Below are positions 9,084-17,794 of a DNA stretch of 64,000 nucleotides, one piece after another; position 1 is the stretch's first letter; each line of letters begins with the position of its first letter. Source of the DNA: Asticcacaulis taihuensis. Its GTDB lineage: Bacteria > Pseudomonadota > Alphaproteobacteria > Caulobacterales > Caulobacteraceae. The DNA is taken from the NCBI RefSeq assembly GCF_900100255.1, contig NZ_FMTS01000001.1, forward strand, positions 1,178,001 through 1,242,000. Reading direction: 5' to 3'. Both the position numbers and the translations under genes were made by a program. The notes beneath the pieces were generated by a model that had not been told where the DNA came from, did not search any database, and worked only from the letters and a program-made list of their open reading frames with translations.

Positions 9084-12000
9084 ATGAGTCGAGACCGTAG
9101 ACCGTCTGCAACGAATGCCGGACCTGCCGGCAGCGCGCCCTCACCTGAGCCGGCGCTTGAGCGTGCGCGCGTTTTGCTCGACGCACCGTCACCGCCCCAA
9201 TCCTCTCGCCAGGCCGCCCTGCGCACCACCGCCATCTTTGCCGCCACCCTGTGCATGGGCATGGCCACCCTGGCGCTGGGGGATACCATCGCCCCGCCCC
9301 AGGTGGCGCCGCGTTCGGATATCGACATCCGCGTCGGCCGCAACAAGTCCTCCGGCCGCATCGAAATCTACGGCGCGATCGGCAGCCGCGCTTCGGTTCG
9401 CCGTGAGAAGGGCCAGGTGGTTATTCGCCTGCCGGGCCAGAAGAAGCCGGACCTTGGCGATATCCGCTCAAATCCACCGGTCGGTATCAAGGGCATCGAT
9501 CTCAAGTCCGACGCCCGCGCCAGCGAACTGTGGCTCACGGTCAATGACGGTTTCGAGACCCATTTCGGCCGGGAGGATGGCGCCGTCTTCGTCCAGATCG
9601 ATCCGGCAGCCGAAGACAACGCCAAGCCCGACGATGGCAAGAAGGACGGCCAGGTCACAGTCAACCTCCAGGACGTCATCAGGGGCGAAGAGACCAAACC
9701 CGCCACGCCGAATGACGCCCGTGTCAACAAGGCGGCCAAGGTGCCGGTCGTGGCGCTGGAAGTCGAGGCCATTGATGGCGGCAAGGATATCGCCTTCCCG
9801 TTTGAAGGCCCCGTCGCCAGCGCCGTTTTCCGGCGCGGCGAATCGGTATGGATCGTCTTCGATTCCGAGGTCGACCTGCGCCTGCCGCCGGAGCTGAAGG
9901 ACGGCGCCATCGTCCAGGATGCCCAGTGGACGCGCAATGACGGCTTCACGGCCCTGCGCCTCAAGGCCCCGACCATCGGCGCCCTGTCCGCCATCAATGA
10001 CGGGCTGGTGTGGCGCGTCCGGCTGGGTGGCCGGCCGCTGGATAACAAGGCGGTCGAGGCCAGCGTCATCCGTGACGACAGCGCGGGCGTACCGGGACTG
10101 AACATCAACCTGGCGGGCGCCACCCGCATCGCCTGGATTCGTGACCCCAGCGTCGGCGACCGCATGGCGGTGGTCCCGGCGCGCGGCCCGGTGAAAAACC
10201 TGACCACCGCCCGTACCGTGCTGGAAGCCACCCTGGCCTCGACCGCACAGGGCGCGGCGATCGTGCATATGACGCCGGATGTCAAGGTCGATGTCTCCGG
10301 CGATCTGGTCGAGATATCGCGGCCGGGCGGCCTGACGCTTTCGACGTTCGATCCCAACGCGTCGCCCAGCGATCCGACCCTGGCCTACAAGAACGCCCTT
10401 TACCCTGGCCTGATGAATGCCGACTGGTCCGCCGCGCCGGCCGAAGGCTTCCTCGTCCGCTATAATGCGCTTCAGGCCGCCGCCGCAGACGAGGCCAGCC
10501 TTGGCCCCGCGGCGGCCACCAAGGCGCGCCTGGCTTTGGCGCGGTTCCTGGTCGGGCAGAATCTCAACTTCGAGGCGCAAGGCGTCCTCGATCTGCTGAT
10601 CAAGGAAAGTCCGCGCGCCCAGGATAATCCGCAGGTGCGGGGCTTGCGCGTCGTCGCGCGCATGTTGTCCGGCCGCTATGCCGATGCCACCGGCGACCTG
10701 TCCTCTTCGCAACTCGTCAACGACCCCGCCTCGCGCCTGTGGGCCGGCTATGGCGAAATGCAGTCCGGCCACCACGCCGATGCCGTCAAGGACTTCAAGT
10801 TCGGCCTCAAGGCGCTCGATCAGTTTCCGCCGGAGTGGCGCGTCAAGATCGGCTCGGCCTATGCCTATTCCGCCCTGCAACTGAACGACCTGGCCACCGC
10901 TGAAGCCATGATCGGCTACAGCCTCGCCCAGGCGGTCACGCCGCTGCAAAAGCTTCATGCGTACCTGATAGACGCCCAGATCATCGAGGCCCAGGGCGAC
11001 AAGGCGCGCGCGCTGAAGGTCTACCAGGCGGTGGCGCGCGCCACGGATGACAGTATCGCTGCTCCGGCCGCCATGCACGCCGCCATGCTGAGCTATGATC
11101 TGAAAAAGGCGACTTCGGCCGATACCCTGGCCACGCTCGATTCCCTGCGCTTTCGCTGGCGCGGCGGCGACACCGAGATGAAGCTGATCAATGACATGGG
11201 CAGCATCTATCTCAGCGAAGGCCGCTACCGCGAGGCCCTGATGGTGCTCAAGAGCGGCGGCCAGACCTTCATGAATGATCCGCAGTCGATCCAGATCCAG
11301 GCGACGCTCAACCAGGCGTTCCGCGGCCTGTTCCTCGGCGGCATGGCCGACGGCCTGCAACCGGTCGAAGCGCTTGGCCTGTTCAACGATTTCAAGGAAC
11401 TGACGCCCATTGGGTCTGACGGCGATGAAATGGTACGCCGGATCGTGCGCCGCCTCGTCGACGTCGATCTGCTCGATCAGGCTGCCGACCTACTGGAATA
11501 CCAGGTCAGCCACCGCCTGGATGGCGTGGCAAAATCCACGGTGGCCGCCGACCTCGCCGCCATTTACCTGATGGACCATAATCCGCAAAAGGCGCTGGCC
11601 GCCCTGTGGAACACGCGCACGACCCTGCTGCCCAAATCGGTGATGGCCGAGCGTCGTGTTCTGGAAGCGCGCGCGCTCAATGAACTGAACGAACCCGACA
11701 AGGCGCTGGACGTGCTGGGCAATGACAATTCGCCGGACGCGCAGGATATCCGCGCCGATATCTTCTGGAACAAGCAGGACTATGCCCACGCCGGCGCGAT
11801 TCTCGAAAAGCGCCTCGGTGACCGCTGGAAGAGCGATGCGCCGCTGACCCTGGCCGACGAAGGCCGCCTGCTGCGCGCCGCCATCGCCTACAGCCTGCAA
11901 AAGGACCAGCCGTCCCTGACCCGCCTGTCGACGCGCTACGGCAAGTTTTCCGATACGGCGGCCTCCTCCGATGCCATCCGCGTGGCGCTGGCCCCGCTTG

Positions 12001-12155
12001 ACGGCGGCACATTGAGCGCCAAGGATTTCGCCGCCTCGACCGCCGCCACCGACAGCTTTGCCGGCTGGGTTACCGGCATGAAGAAGAAATTCCGCGAACG
12101 GGATGATGCCGCTGCCAAAGCGGCGGCGAATGCGCCAAAGGGCAAGGCAGCGTAA
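9084..12155 (+). CDS. Large TPR-like envelope protein of unknown function, divergent from fliQ
   Basis: 1023 residues. A Pro/Ala-rich N-terminal tail of about 45 residues precedes one hydrophobic segment (about 48-66), so the bulk is probably periplasmic. A beta-rich part follows (about 70-330) with three similar stretches resembling AMIN-like or beta-sandwich modules. From about 460 to 970 it is helical and Ala/Leu-rich, with repeated motifs such as ARLALARFLVGQNLNFEAQ and LSEGRYREALMVLKSGG that look like degenerate TPRs. The C-terminus is Lys/Ala-rich. It shares its upstream region with fliQ, including the CtrA-type box. I do not recognise the protein; a flagellar or polar envelope role is inferred only from position. 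Confidence 0.75.
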   Translation: MSRDRRPSATNAGPAGSAPSPEPALERARVLLDAPSPPQSSRQAALRTTAIFAATLCMGMATLALGDTIAPPQVAPRSDIDIRVGRNKSSGRIEIYGAIGSRASVRREKGQVVIRLPGQKKPDLGDIRSNPPVGIKGIDLKSDARASELWLTVNDGFETHFGREDGAVFVQIDPAAEDNAKPDDGKKDGQVTVNLQDVIRGEETKPATPNDARVNKAAKVPVVALEVEAIDGGKDIAFPFEGPVASAVFRRGESVWIVFDSEVDLRLPPELKDGAIVQDAQWTRNDGFTALRLKAPTIGALSAINDGLVWRVRLGGRPLDNKAVEASVIRDDSAGVPGLNINLAGATRIAWIRDPSVGDRMAVVPARGPVKNLTTARTVLEATLASTAQGAAIVHMTPDVKVDVSGDLVEISRPGGLTLSTFDPNASPSDPTLAYKNALYPGLMNADWSAAPAEGFLVRYNALQAAAADEASLGPAAATKARLALARFLVGQNLNFEAQGVLDLLIKESPRAQDNPQVRGLRVVARMLSGRYADATGDLSSSQLVNDPASRLWAGYGEMQSGHHADAVKDFKFGLKALDQFPPEWRVKIGSAYAYSALQLNDLATAEAMIGYSLAQAVTPLQKLHAYLIDAQIIEAQGDKARALKVYQAVARATDDSIAAPAAMHAAMLSYDLKKATSADTLATLDSLRFRWRGGDTEMKLINDMGSIYLSEGRYREALMVLKSGGQTFMNDPQSIQIQATLNQAFRGLFLGGMADGLQPVEALGLFNDFKELTPIGSDGDEMVRRIVRRLVDVDLLDQAADLLEYQVSHRLDGVAKSTVAADLAAIYLMDHNPQKALAALWNTRTTLLPKSVMAERRVLEARALNELNEPDKALDVLGNDNSPDAQDIRADIFWNKQDYAHAGAILEKRLGDRWKSDAPLTLADEGRLLRAAIAYSLQKDQPSLTRLSTRYGKFSDTAASSDAIRVALAPLDGGTLSAKDFAASTAATDSFAGWVTGMKKKFRERDDAAAKAAANAPKGKAA

Positions 12156-12525
12156 TCCGACCGCGCACTTCCGTCCACAAAGTCACATCGGCGTGATCGA
12201 TGTCGTGTTTCGCTTTAAGGAAATTCGACAAACCTGTAATATATGCAGGTCCCCAAGATTTGGGGGACGTGATTCAAATGAAGGAAAATGATCGTCAGTT
12301 AAGTCAGGCATAGCCGCAAGTTTAATGCGCGGCCATTCGTCGAAATCTCGGCACCAGCCCATATTTGCTCTTACGCGATCAAGCCCTCCCCGAAACCAAG
12401 ACTATAGTCACTCTCAAATCCGAGAGCGCGCATTTCGCTTGTTCTGTTTATAGATTAACTCAACTTATGAAAGGTCGGGGGACCTGAGCCGCGTTCGTAA
12501 TGGCCGCAGCCCTTGAAACAAACAC
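12156..12525. other. 370-bp intergenic region, little recognisable
   Basis: Contains a hairpin GTCCCCAA/TTGGGGGAC (12249-12268) without a T tract and an AT-rich stretch near 12446-12466 that could hold the promoter of the SPFH gene. No credible gene was found; the 11-codon frame at 12279 is too short to support. Confidence 0.4.
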
Positions 12526-13404
12526 ATGAATACAAACAATCTCCGCACCGGTATTGCCCTGCCGGGCCGTTGGAAAGTGCTGATCCCCGCCGGGGCGGCG
12601 ACCGTCTTGCTGCTGGTGTCGCTGGTTTCGTGCGGCCAGACCATCCAGCCGGGCAATGTCGGCGTCAAGATTCGTACGCTCGGCCCCAATGCCGGCGTCG
12701 ACAAGACGCCGCTGCCCTCGGGCTGGCATCTGAATCTGCCAGGCGAGCGCATTGCCGAGTTCCCGGTCATCCAGCGCACCTATACCTATACGCGCGAACA
12801 GGACGAGCGCGGCCCGGAAAACGAGGAGGTCACCTTCTCGGACAACAACGCCCTGCCGATGACGGCCGATGTCCAGTTGGTCATGCGCATCGATCCGTCG
12901 AAAGCGCCGGCGCTTTATACGCGCTATCGCCTGACCTTTGACCAGCTCTTTGAAGGGCCGATCCGTAACGATGTGCGCTCAAGCATCGCGGCGGAAACCG
13001 AACTGGTCAGCGTCGAGTACCTATATCGCGGCGGCCGCCAGCAGGTGATCCAGAAGGCCCTGGCGCGCGTCAACCGCAAATGGGAGGCGCAAGGCGTCAA
13101 TATCAGCCAGCTCGACTGGATCGGCACCATCCGATACCCGCAGGTGATCCTCGATTCGATTCAGGCCAAGACCAAAGCCGATGCCGACGCTTCCGCCGCC
13201 CAGGCGCAGGTGGCCGTGGCCAAGGCCCAGGCCGACGCCCTGATCGAACAGGCGCGCGGCCAGGCGGAATCGAACCGCCTGCTGGCGCAATCGATCGCCT
13301 CGTCTCCGGAGGTGGTGCAGTTGCGCGCCATCGAAAAGTGGGATGGCAAGCTGCCCACCACGACCGGCGGCGCTGTGCCATTTATCGATATCAGCAAGCG
13401 CTAA
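12526..13404 (+). CDS. SPFH/prohibitin-domain membrane protein
   Basis: 292 residues. The N-terminus has a hydrophobic stretch ending in LVSLVSC (Cys36), either a membrane anchor or a lipobox after an unusually long n-region. An SPFH (band 7) domain follows at about 40-230, including QTIQPGNVGVKIRTLGP. An Ala/Gln/Lys-rich helical segment (about 220-260) matches the coiled coil by which prohibitins oligomerise. Family members form ring scaffolds on the membrane, often with proteases. There is no FtsH or NfeD gene beside it. Monocistronic, ending in a shared terminator. Confidence 0.8.
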   Translation: MNTNNLRTGIALPGRWKVLIPAGAATVLLLVSLVSCGQTIQPGNVGVKIRTLGPNAGVDKTPLPSGWHLNLPGERIAEFPVIQRTYTYTREQDERGPENEEVTFSDNNALPMTADVQLVMRIDPSKAPALYTRYRLTFDQLFEGPIRNDVRSSIAAETELVSVEYLYRGGRQQVIQKALARVNRKWEAQGVNISQLDWIGTIRYPQVILDSIQAKTKADADASAAQAQVAVAKAQADALIEQARGQAESNRLLAQSIASSPEVVQLRAIEKWDGKLPTTTGGAVPFIDISKR

Positions 13405-13411
13405 ACCAAGA

Positions 13412-13444
13412 GGGAGGTTGCTATAGGCAGCCTCCCTTTTTCTT
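13412..13444 (+). terminator. Terminator between the SPFH gene and fliP
   Basis: GGGAGGTTGC (13412-13421) pairs with GCAGCCTCCC (13431-13440) around TATAG, followed by TTTTTCTTT. The T tract serves the SPFH gene; the stem lies directly at the fliP stop on the other strand. Confidence 0.9.
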
Positions 13445-14271
13445 TATCCACCGCCTGTCGCCACAGGATGGAAGCTCTGAACCAGCGAGCCGGCGACCAG
13501 GTGCCAGCCATCGACCAACACAAAGAAGATCAGCTTGAACGGCAGGGATATCACCACCGGGGGCAGCATCATCATGCCCATGGACATCAGCACCGAGGCG
13601 ACGACGAGGTCAATCACCAGGAACGGCACGAACAGCATGAAGCCGATCTCGAACGCCTTTTTCAGTTCCGAAATCATGAAGGCCGGGGTTACAACGCGCA
13701 CCGGCAGGTCCATCTTGTCAGCCGGCATTTCGAGTTTTGAGAGGCCGACGAACAGGCCCAGATCCTTCTGGTCGACCTGGGCCAGCATGAAGGCTTTCAC
13801 CGGCTGGCTGGCGGCGTCAAAAGCCTGCGGCAACTCCATTTCCTGATCCATCAGCGGCCGGATGCCCTGACTGTAGGCCGCCTCATAGGTCGGCGCCATG
13901 ACTATGGCCGAAAGGAACAGGGCGAGCGAAATGATCACTGCATTGGGCGGGCTCTGCTGCAAACCGAGCGCCGTCCGCAACAGGGACAGCACCACCACGA
14001 TGCGTATGAACGAGGTCGTCATGATGACGATCGACGGCGCAAGCGAAAGCACTGTCATCAGGCCGATCAGTTGCACCACGCGGGCGCTTAAACTGCCGCC
14101 CTTGCCGAGATCGACATTCACCGACTGCGCCAGGGCGCTGTACGGCATGATCATCATGGTGAAGCCAAGGATAAACACCACCAGCACGATGAAGTTCATC
14201 GTTTTCGGCCCTAAGGGTTTGCGGCCCTTTGGTTCAGCCTCGGAAACAGGCGCGTCAGAACAGGTCATCAT
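13444..14271 (-). CDS. fliP: Flagellar export gate protein FliP
   Basis: Core pore subunit of the flagellar export gate, 275 residues. A cleavable signal-like helix (about 26-48) precedes the FliP domain. Family segments include SIVIMTTSFIRIVVVLSLLR, QQSPPNAVIISLALFLS, and C-terminal LMSMGMMMLPPVVISLPFK. The two adjacent Met codons leave the start uncertain by one residue. It overlaps fliO by 17 bp, so the two are translationally coupled. Separated from fliQ-fliR by about 4.5 kb, unlike the contiguous fliPQR order of many bacteria. Confidence 0.95.
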   Translation of the reverse strand: MMTCSDAPVSEAEPKGRKPLGPKTMNFIVLVVFILGFTMMIMPYSALAQSVNVDLGKGGSLSARVVQLIGLMTVLSLAPSIVIMTTSFIRIVVVLSLLRTALGLQQSPPNAVIISLALFLSAIVMAPTYEAAYSQGIRPLMDQEMELPQAFDAASQPVKAFMLAQVDQKDLGLFVGLSKLEMPADKMDLPVRVVTPAFMISELKKAFEIGFMLFVPFLVIDLVVASVLMSMGMMMLPPVVISLPFKLIFFVLVDGWHLVAGSLVQSFHPVATGGG

Positions 14272-14578
14272 TGGGGTCCAGAGGCGCTTTTGAGGAAACA
14301 GGCACAGGCTTCACGGAAACAGAGCCGGGCGCATCGAGTTCGCGCCCTTCCCCCAGCAGGATCAGGCGTTCGGTCTTATCGAGCCGCACCAGAACCAGCC
14401 GGCGGGCGGGGTCAAGCACGAGCGTCTCGATCACCTCCAGCCGCTTCGTACCGCGCTGCGCCTGCAGCTTCGCCATCAGCGCCGGCGCATAGCGGCGCAG
14501 CACATAGGCCAGGCCGAGAATCAGCCCGATAACGATGGACAGGCCGAAAAAGGCCCGCAGGATTTCTACCAGACTCAT
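14255..14578 (-). CDS. fliO: Flagellar biosynthesis protein FliO
   Basis: 107 residues: one N-terminal transmembrane helix (about 7-29), then a small cytoplasmic domain with KRLEVIETLVLDPARRLVLV and a hydrophilic tail. FliO helps assemble the FliP ring. First gene of a fliO-fliP operon, divergent from flgB across 138 bp holding a CtrA-like box and a shared palindrome. Confidence 0.88.
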   Translation of the reverse strand: MSLVEILRAFFGLSIVIGLILGLAYVLRRYAPALMAKLQAQRGTKRLEVIETLVLDPARRLVLVRLDKTERLILLGEGRELDAPGSVSVKPVPVSSKAPLDPNDDLF

Positions 14579-14602
14579 TGCATCCTTTTGCCCCCACCAG
14601 GG

Positions 14603-14617
14603 TTAACGCGGCGTTTA
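14603..14617. promoter_or_regulatory. Near-consensus CtrA box between fliO and flgB
   Basis: TTAACGCGGCGTTTA fits TTAA-N7-TTAA with one mismatch. It lies 25 bp upstream of fliO and 100 bp upstream of flgB. A second pair of TTAA tetramers with N8 spacing (14619-14634) overlaps it. Confidence 0.45.
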
Positions 14618-14643
14618 CTTAAAGCCTTCATTAACCAAAAGGT

Positions 14644-14658
14644 GGGCATAATTTGCCC
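14644..14658. promoter_or_regulatory. 15-bp palindrome in the fliO/flgB gap, candidate FlbD site
   Basis: GGGCATAATTTGCCC has the same five-five-five layout and GGCA-N4-TTGCC core as the sites at 8945-8959 and 19794-19808. Confidence 0.45.
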
Positions 14659-14716
14659 CGTAACTGTGGCATAACCTTCATTAGGTTGAGTCGCTGGATT
14701 TCGGAAAGGCCTGAGC

Positions 14717-15145
14717 ATGACGACAAACACGGCTAATCAGGGCATAGGCTTCCTGAACGCGCTGCAATCGCGCATGAGTTGGCTGAATGACCGCCAGAAG
14801 GTTGTGGCCCAAAACGTCGCCAATGCCTCGACCCCCGGCTTCAAGCCGCGCGATCTGATGGGCCAGGATTTCGGCAAGCTGATGGCCGGACAGGACGAAG
14901 CGGCCAATGGCCTGGGCATGACCATGACCAACGCCATGCACCTGCCGTCACCGGACGGCGGCGCCACGCGGGCAAAGGAAATCGTCTCGCTCGATTCGGA
15001 AACCACCATGGACGGCAACAGCGTAGTCCTCGAAGAACAGATGCTCAAAATGGCCGAGAGCCGGATGCAGTTCCAGGCGGCGGTGTCCTTCTACGAAAAG
15101 TCCATGTCCATGCTGCGCATGGCCGCCAAAGCCCCCGGCAAATAA
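14717..15145 (+). CDS. flgB: Flagellar proximal rod protein FlgB
   Basis: 142-residue rod subunit exported by the flagellar type III system, forming the proximal rod with FlgC and FlgF. The N-terminal signature VVAQNVANASTPGFKPRDL (about 28-46) and C-terminal amphipathic helix (MQFQAAVSFYEKSMSMLRMA) are typical. First gene of flgB-flgC-fliE; flgC follows after 25 bp with an AGGAG-like site. Confidence 0.95.
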   Translation: MTTNTANQGIGFLNALQSRMSWLNDRQKVVAQNVANASTPGFKPRDLMGQDFGKLMAGQDEAANGLGMTMTNAMHLPSPDGGATRAKEIVSLDSETTMDGNSVVLEEQMLKMAESRMQFQAAVSFYEKSMSMLRMAAKAPGK

Positions 15146-15170
15146 GTCCCCTGGAAAGTAGGAGTAAGCG

Positions 15171-15596
15171 ATGATCAATAACGACAAGCCCCCTCAATCG
15201 AGCCAGACCATGGCGGTCGCCGCCAGCGCGCTGAAGGCGCAGCAGGCGCGGATGCGTGTTATCGCCGAAAACATCGCCAACTCCGATTCGACCGGACGCA
15301 CGCCCGGCGCCGATCCTTACCGCCGCCAGACGCCGGTGTTCACCTCGGCGCCCGTTGATGGCGCCACCGGCGTCAAGCTGGCGAATGTGGTGCAGGACAT
15401 GAGCGCCTTCCAGCAGGAATATGACCCCACCCATCCGGCGGCCGATGCCAGCGGCTATGTCAAGAAGCCGAACGTCAATCCGTTGATCGAAACCATGGAC
15501 ATGCGCGAGGCCCAGCGGTCTTATGAGGCCAACCTCAACGTGATCGAGACAGCCCGCGCCATGACCCAGAAAACCCTCGATATTCTTGAAAAATAA
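15171..15596 (+). CDS. flgC: Flagellar proximal rod protein FlgC
   Basis: 141-residue rod subunit. It shows the rod/hook N-terminal motif RVIAENIANSDSTGRTPG and the C-terminal NVNPLIETMDMREAQRSYEA that matches FlgC. Ten bases separate it from fliE. A good Shine-Dalgarno (AGGAG) precedes the ATG. Confidence 0.95.
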   Translation: MINNDKPPQSSQTMAVAASALKAQQARMRVIAENIANSDSTGRTPGADPYRRQTPVFTSAPVDGATGVKLANVVQDMSAFQQEYDPTHPAADASGYVKKPNVNPLIETMDMREAQRSYEANLNVIETARAMTQKTLDILEK

Positions 15597-15606
15597 GGCG
15601 TAGACC

Positions 15607-15921
15607 ATGGACCCCTTATCCGCCGCCCGCGCCTATGGCGCCGCCGTCAAACAGGCGCAGAATGCCGCCAAGGAAAGCAGCAATGACGCCGGCGCCACCT
15701 CGGCGCCCGATTTCGGCAAGATGCTGCAGGGTGCACTCGAACACACGATGAAGGCGACCCAGGGCGCCGAAAACATGATGGTGCAGCAGTCGCAGGGCAA
15801 GGCGGAACTGATCGATGCCGTCACCGCCGTTTCCAGCGCCGAAACCAGCCTGCAAACCGTCATCGCCATCCGCGACCAGGTGATCAACGCCTACCAGGAA
15901 ATCATGCGGATGCCGATCTGA
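15607..15921 (+). CDS. fliE: Flagellar hook-basal body protein FliE
   Basis: 104-residue adaptor between the MS ring and the rod. The C-terminal half ([20 protein letters not shown], then [20 protein letters not shown]) is the conserved FliE domain; the N-terminus is Ala-rich and variable. Last gene of its operon, followed 18 bp later by a strong terminator. Confidence 0.94.
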   Translation: MDPLSAARAYGAAVKQAQNAAKESSNDAGATSAPDFGKMLQGALEHTMKATQGAENMMVQQSQGKAELIDAVTAVSSAETSLQTVIAIRDQVINAYQEIMRMPI

Positions 15922-15939
15922 GCCAACAGCCCTTAGAAC

Positions 15940-15976
15940 AAAAAAGCCTTCCCGTTCGCATCGGGAAGGCTTTTTT
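15940..15976 (+). terminator. Strong terminator of flgB-flgC-fliE
   Basis: AAAAAAGCCTTCCCG (15940-15954) and CGGGAAGGCTTTTTT (15962-15976) are perfectly complementary around a 7-nt loop. The flanking A and T runs allow action on both strands. Confidence 0.95.
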
Positions 15977-16009
15977 GTGGGCATCTGCTACAACAGAAAA
16001 GAATAAGAA

Positions 16010-16184
16010 ATCCACAGATTACGCAGATTACGCAGATTACGCAGATTTTTCAGTGCCGCGGTGGCCAGCTTACAGCAAAGGTATTACCGCTAAAGACTGG
16101 CGCTCTGCGCAAAAGCCTTGCCTCACAGTGAAATCAATCTCGATAAGAGTCTGAAAATCTGTGCAATCTGCGTAATCTGTGGAT
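16010..16184. repeat. Inverted element with tandem CAGATTACG arms
   Basis: The left arm (16010-16050) begins ATCCACAGATTACG and repeats the 9-mer CAGATTACG in tandem. The right arm (16153-16184) is its partial inverse, ending ATCTGTGGAT. About 100 bp of unremarkable sequence lies between. A second element of the same kind is at 54241-54390. Confidence 0.75.
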
Positions 16185-16188
16185 ACCC

Positions 16189-17031
16189 TTAACCCTTTTT
16201 CGCAGGCGTTGTGGGCTTGGCCGCCGCTGGTCCCGGCGCCGCCGGCCCGCCGGCCGTGGTCTTATTGAGCTGCTGCTGAAGGCCATCGGCACGCTGCATC
16301 CGCTTGGCCAGCTTTTCCGTCATATCCTTGGCAGCATCGGCCGACATGGCACCGAGAATAGCCGCCAGTGCCCGGTCCTTCATCTTCGAGGCGATCGGCA
16401 GACGGACATCGTCGCTCATAATGGTCATGGCGGCGGCGGCATCCTTCGGCTTCATGGCGGAATAGACGGCAACCAGACGCGTGGTGTCGTCATCCTGCAC
16501 CTTGGTGGCCTGGTCGAGCAGCCCCTGGATCTGCGTTTTCAGGTCGGCCAGTTGCGTGATGCGGGCGTCGAGCTTGGAATCGGCGGCCTCGATCAATTGG
16601 GCCCGCGAATTGAGCTGCTGCTCACGCTGGTCAAGCTGGGCCCGGCGCTGGCCGAGGCTTTGCAGGATATTCAGTTCATTGGGTGAAATGCCCGCCTGCT
16701 TGGCCAGATCGTTTACAGAGGTAGCACAGATCGGCGTCATCGGCGCGGTGGCCGCCGCGTCCTTGCCCTGGGAGGCCGCATCCGCCGCCATCAGGGCCGG
16801 ATCGACGCCGTAGCTCTGGGTCGGGTCATCGGCGCGATCAACCTCGCCCTTGCCGTTCGCTTTCGGCGCAACTGTCTTGGCCGCCGGCTTTTCCGCCTTT
16901 TTGCCATCGGCGGCAAAGGCAGAGGCGGCATGGAATACGTCCGGCATCACTTCCAGGCTGGTGATCGCCTTGAGGGCAAGCACACCACCGGCAGCAACGG
17001 CGATAAGCGGCAGGAAACGGGGTAAGGCCAT
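16189..17031 (-). CDS. MotE-like flagellar motor accessory protein
   Basis: 280 residues. An N-terminal membrane anchor or signal (about 5-25) and a low-complexity Lys/Ala linker precede a coiled coil (about 120-175; NILQSLGQRRAQLDQREQQL) and a C-terminal domain resembling the MgtE N-terminal fold (YSAMKPKDAAAAMTIMSDDV, AAILGAMSADAAKDMTEKLA). This is the layout of MotE, the periplasmic chaperone of MotC in rhizobia. No motC is in view. Last gene of fliL-fliM-DUF6468-motE; the stop lies against a repeat element. Confidence 0.75.
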   Translation of the reverse strand: MALPRFLPLIAVAAGGVLALKAITSLEVMPDVFHAASAFAADGKKAEKPAAKTVAPKANGKGEVDRADDPTQSYGVDPALMAADAASQGKDAAATAPMTPICATSVNDLAKQAGISPNELNILQSLGQRRAQLDQREQQLNSRAQLIEAADSKLDARITQLADLKTQIQGLLDQATKVQDDDTTRLVAVYSAMKPKDAAAAMTIMSDDVRLPIASKMKDRALAAILGAMSADAAKDMTEKLAKRMQRADGLQQQLNKTTAGGPAAPGPAAAKPTTPAKKG

Positions 17032-17041
17032 CTAATAAATA

Positions 17042-17785
17042 CTATCTCTTGATATGGAACTGACGCGGACGGCCTTTCGGCGCTTCCACGGTCATCGTCT
17101 TGTCATCTGCCGCATCCTTGGCGAAGTCCCTGGCCGTGTCTCTGGCCGCGTCCCTGGTGAACAGGTCGTCCTCAACGGAAGCGGCCTGCCGGGCAGGCAG
17201 GTTGAGCGTGCGGATCATTTCGTTGAGATTGGCGACCACCAGTTCGGACATCTGAACCTTATCGATGATTTCGCTCTCATCTTCCGGCTCGATATCCGGC
17301 AACAGGCTGCGGCCGGTCCGCACATAGGGCGTCCGATCTGGCCGCACCTCGTTCATGAAGGCCGAGCGATCACGCGGCCGCGCCACCGCTTCGGCCTCAT
17401 GATGCGCCGGGCGAATGACCTCGTTTGCGGCCGGACGGGTCACGGCCTGGCTGCGGATGGCTTCATAACTGACAAGCCCCTTGTCCAGTTCGGCCTGAAC
17501 CCGTTCGGCGCGCGTCACCTGCATGTCGAGCTTTTGCAGCACATCGCGCGCCGCCAGGATGCGGCCGTGCAGCAAATCCTGCGATTCATCGGCATTGCCA
17601 CGCAGTTCCTTCAGCGAGGCATGAGCACGGATAGCCGCATCATCGAGATCATGCACCGCCTTGGCGAAGCCCTCATGGGCGGCGCGCAGAGCTTTCAGAC
17701 GCTTGTCGAGACGCATACCGAACACCAGCGCCGCCACCAGCAGCGCCATCAGGACCCCATCCATGATAATGTTCGTCAGGCTCAT
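17042..17785 (-). CDS. DUF6468-type membrane protein of the fliM operon
   Basis: 247 residues with one N-terminal transmembrane helix (about 7-24), then a long charged helical region (about 27-120) including LKELRGNADESQDLLHGRIL. The C-terminal half is hydrophilic and low-complexity, with an RDTARDFAKDAADD run. Proteins of this kind sit between fliM and the motE-like gene in many alphaproteobacteria; the function is not established. It lies 9 bp after fliM and 10 bp before motE, so it is cotranscribed. Confidence 0.65.
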   Translation of the reverse strand: MSLTNIIMDGVLMALLVAALVFGMRLDKRLKALRAAHEGFAKAVHDLDDAAIRAHASLKELRGNADESQDLLHGRILAARDVLQKLDMQVTRAERVQAELDKGLVSYEAIRSQAVTRPAANEVIRPAHHEAEAVARPRDRSAFMNEVRPDRTPYVRTGRSLLPDIEPEDESEIIDKVQMSELVVANLNEMIRTLNLPARQAASVEDDLFTRDAARDTARDFAKDAADDKTMTVEAPKGRPRQFHIKR

Positions 17786-17794
17786 TGCGGCACC

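Noticed and set aside
9468-11360. 630-codon open frame on the minus strand opposite the TPR-like gene
   Set aside because: Shadow frame of biased codon use; no family resemblance and no ribosome site.
12279-12311. Short frame in the gap before the SPFH gene
   Set aside because: Eleven codons, no supporting signal.
14643-14657. Possible sigma-54 promoter before flgB
   Set aside because: GG and GC are nine bases apart rather than ten; the sequence is better explained as the shared palindrome.
16010-16050. Possible CRISPR array
   Set aside because: Tandem 9-bp units without spacers; no cas genes.
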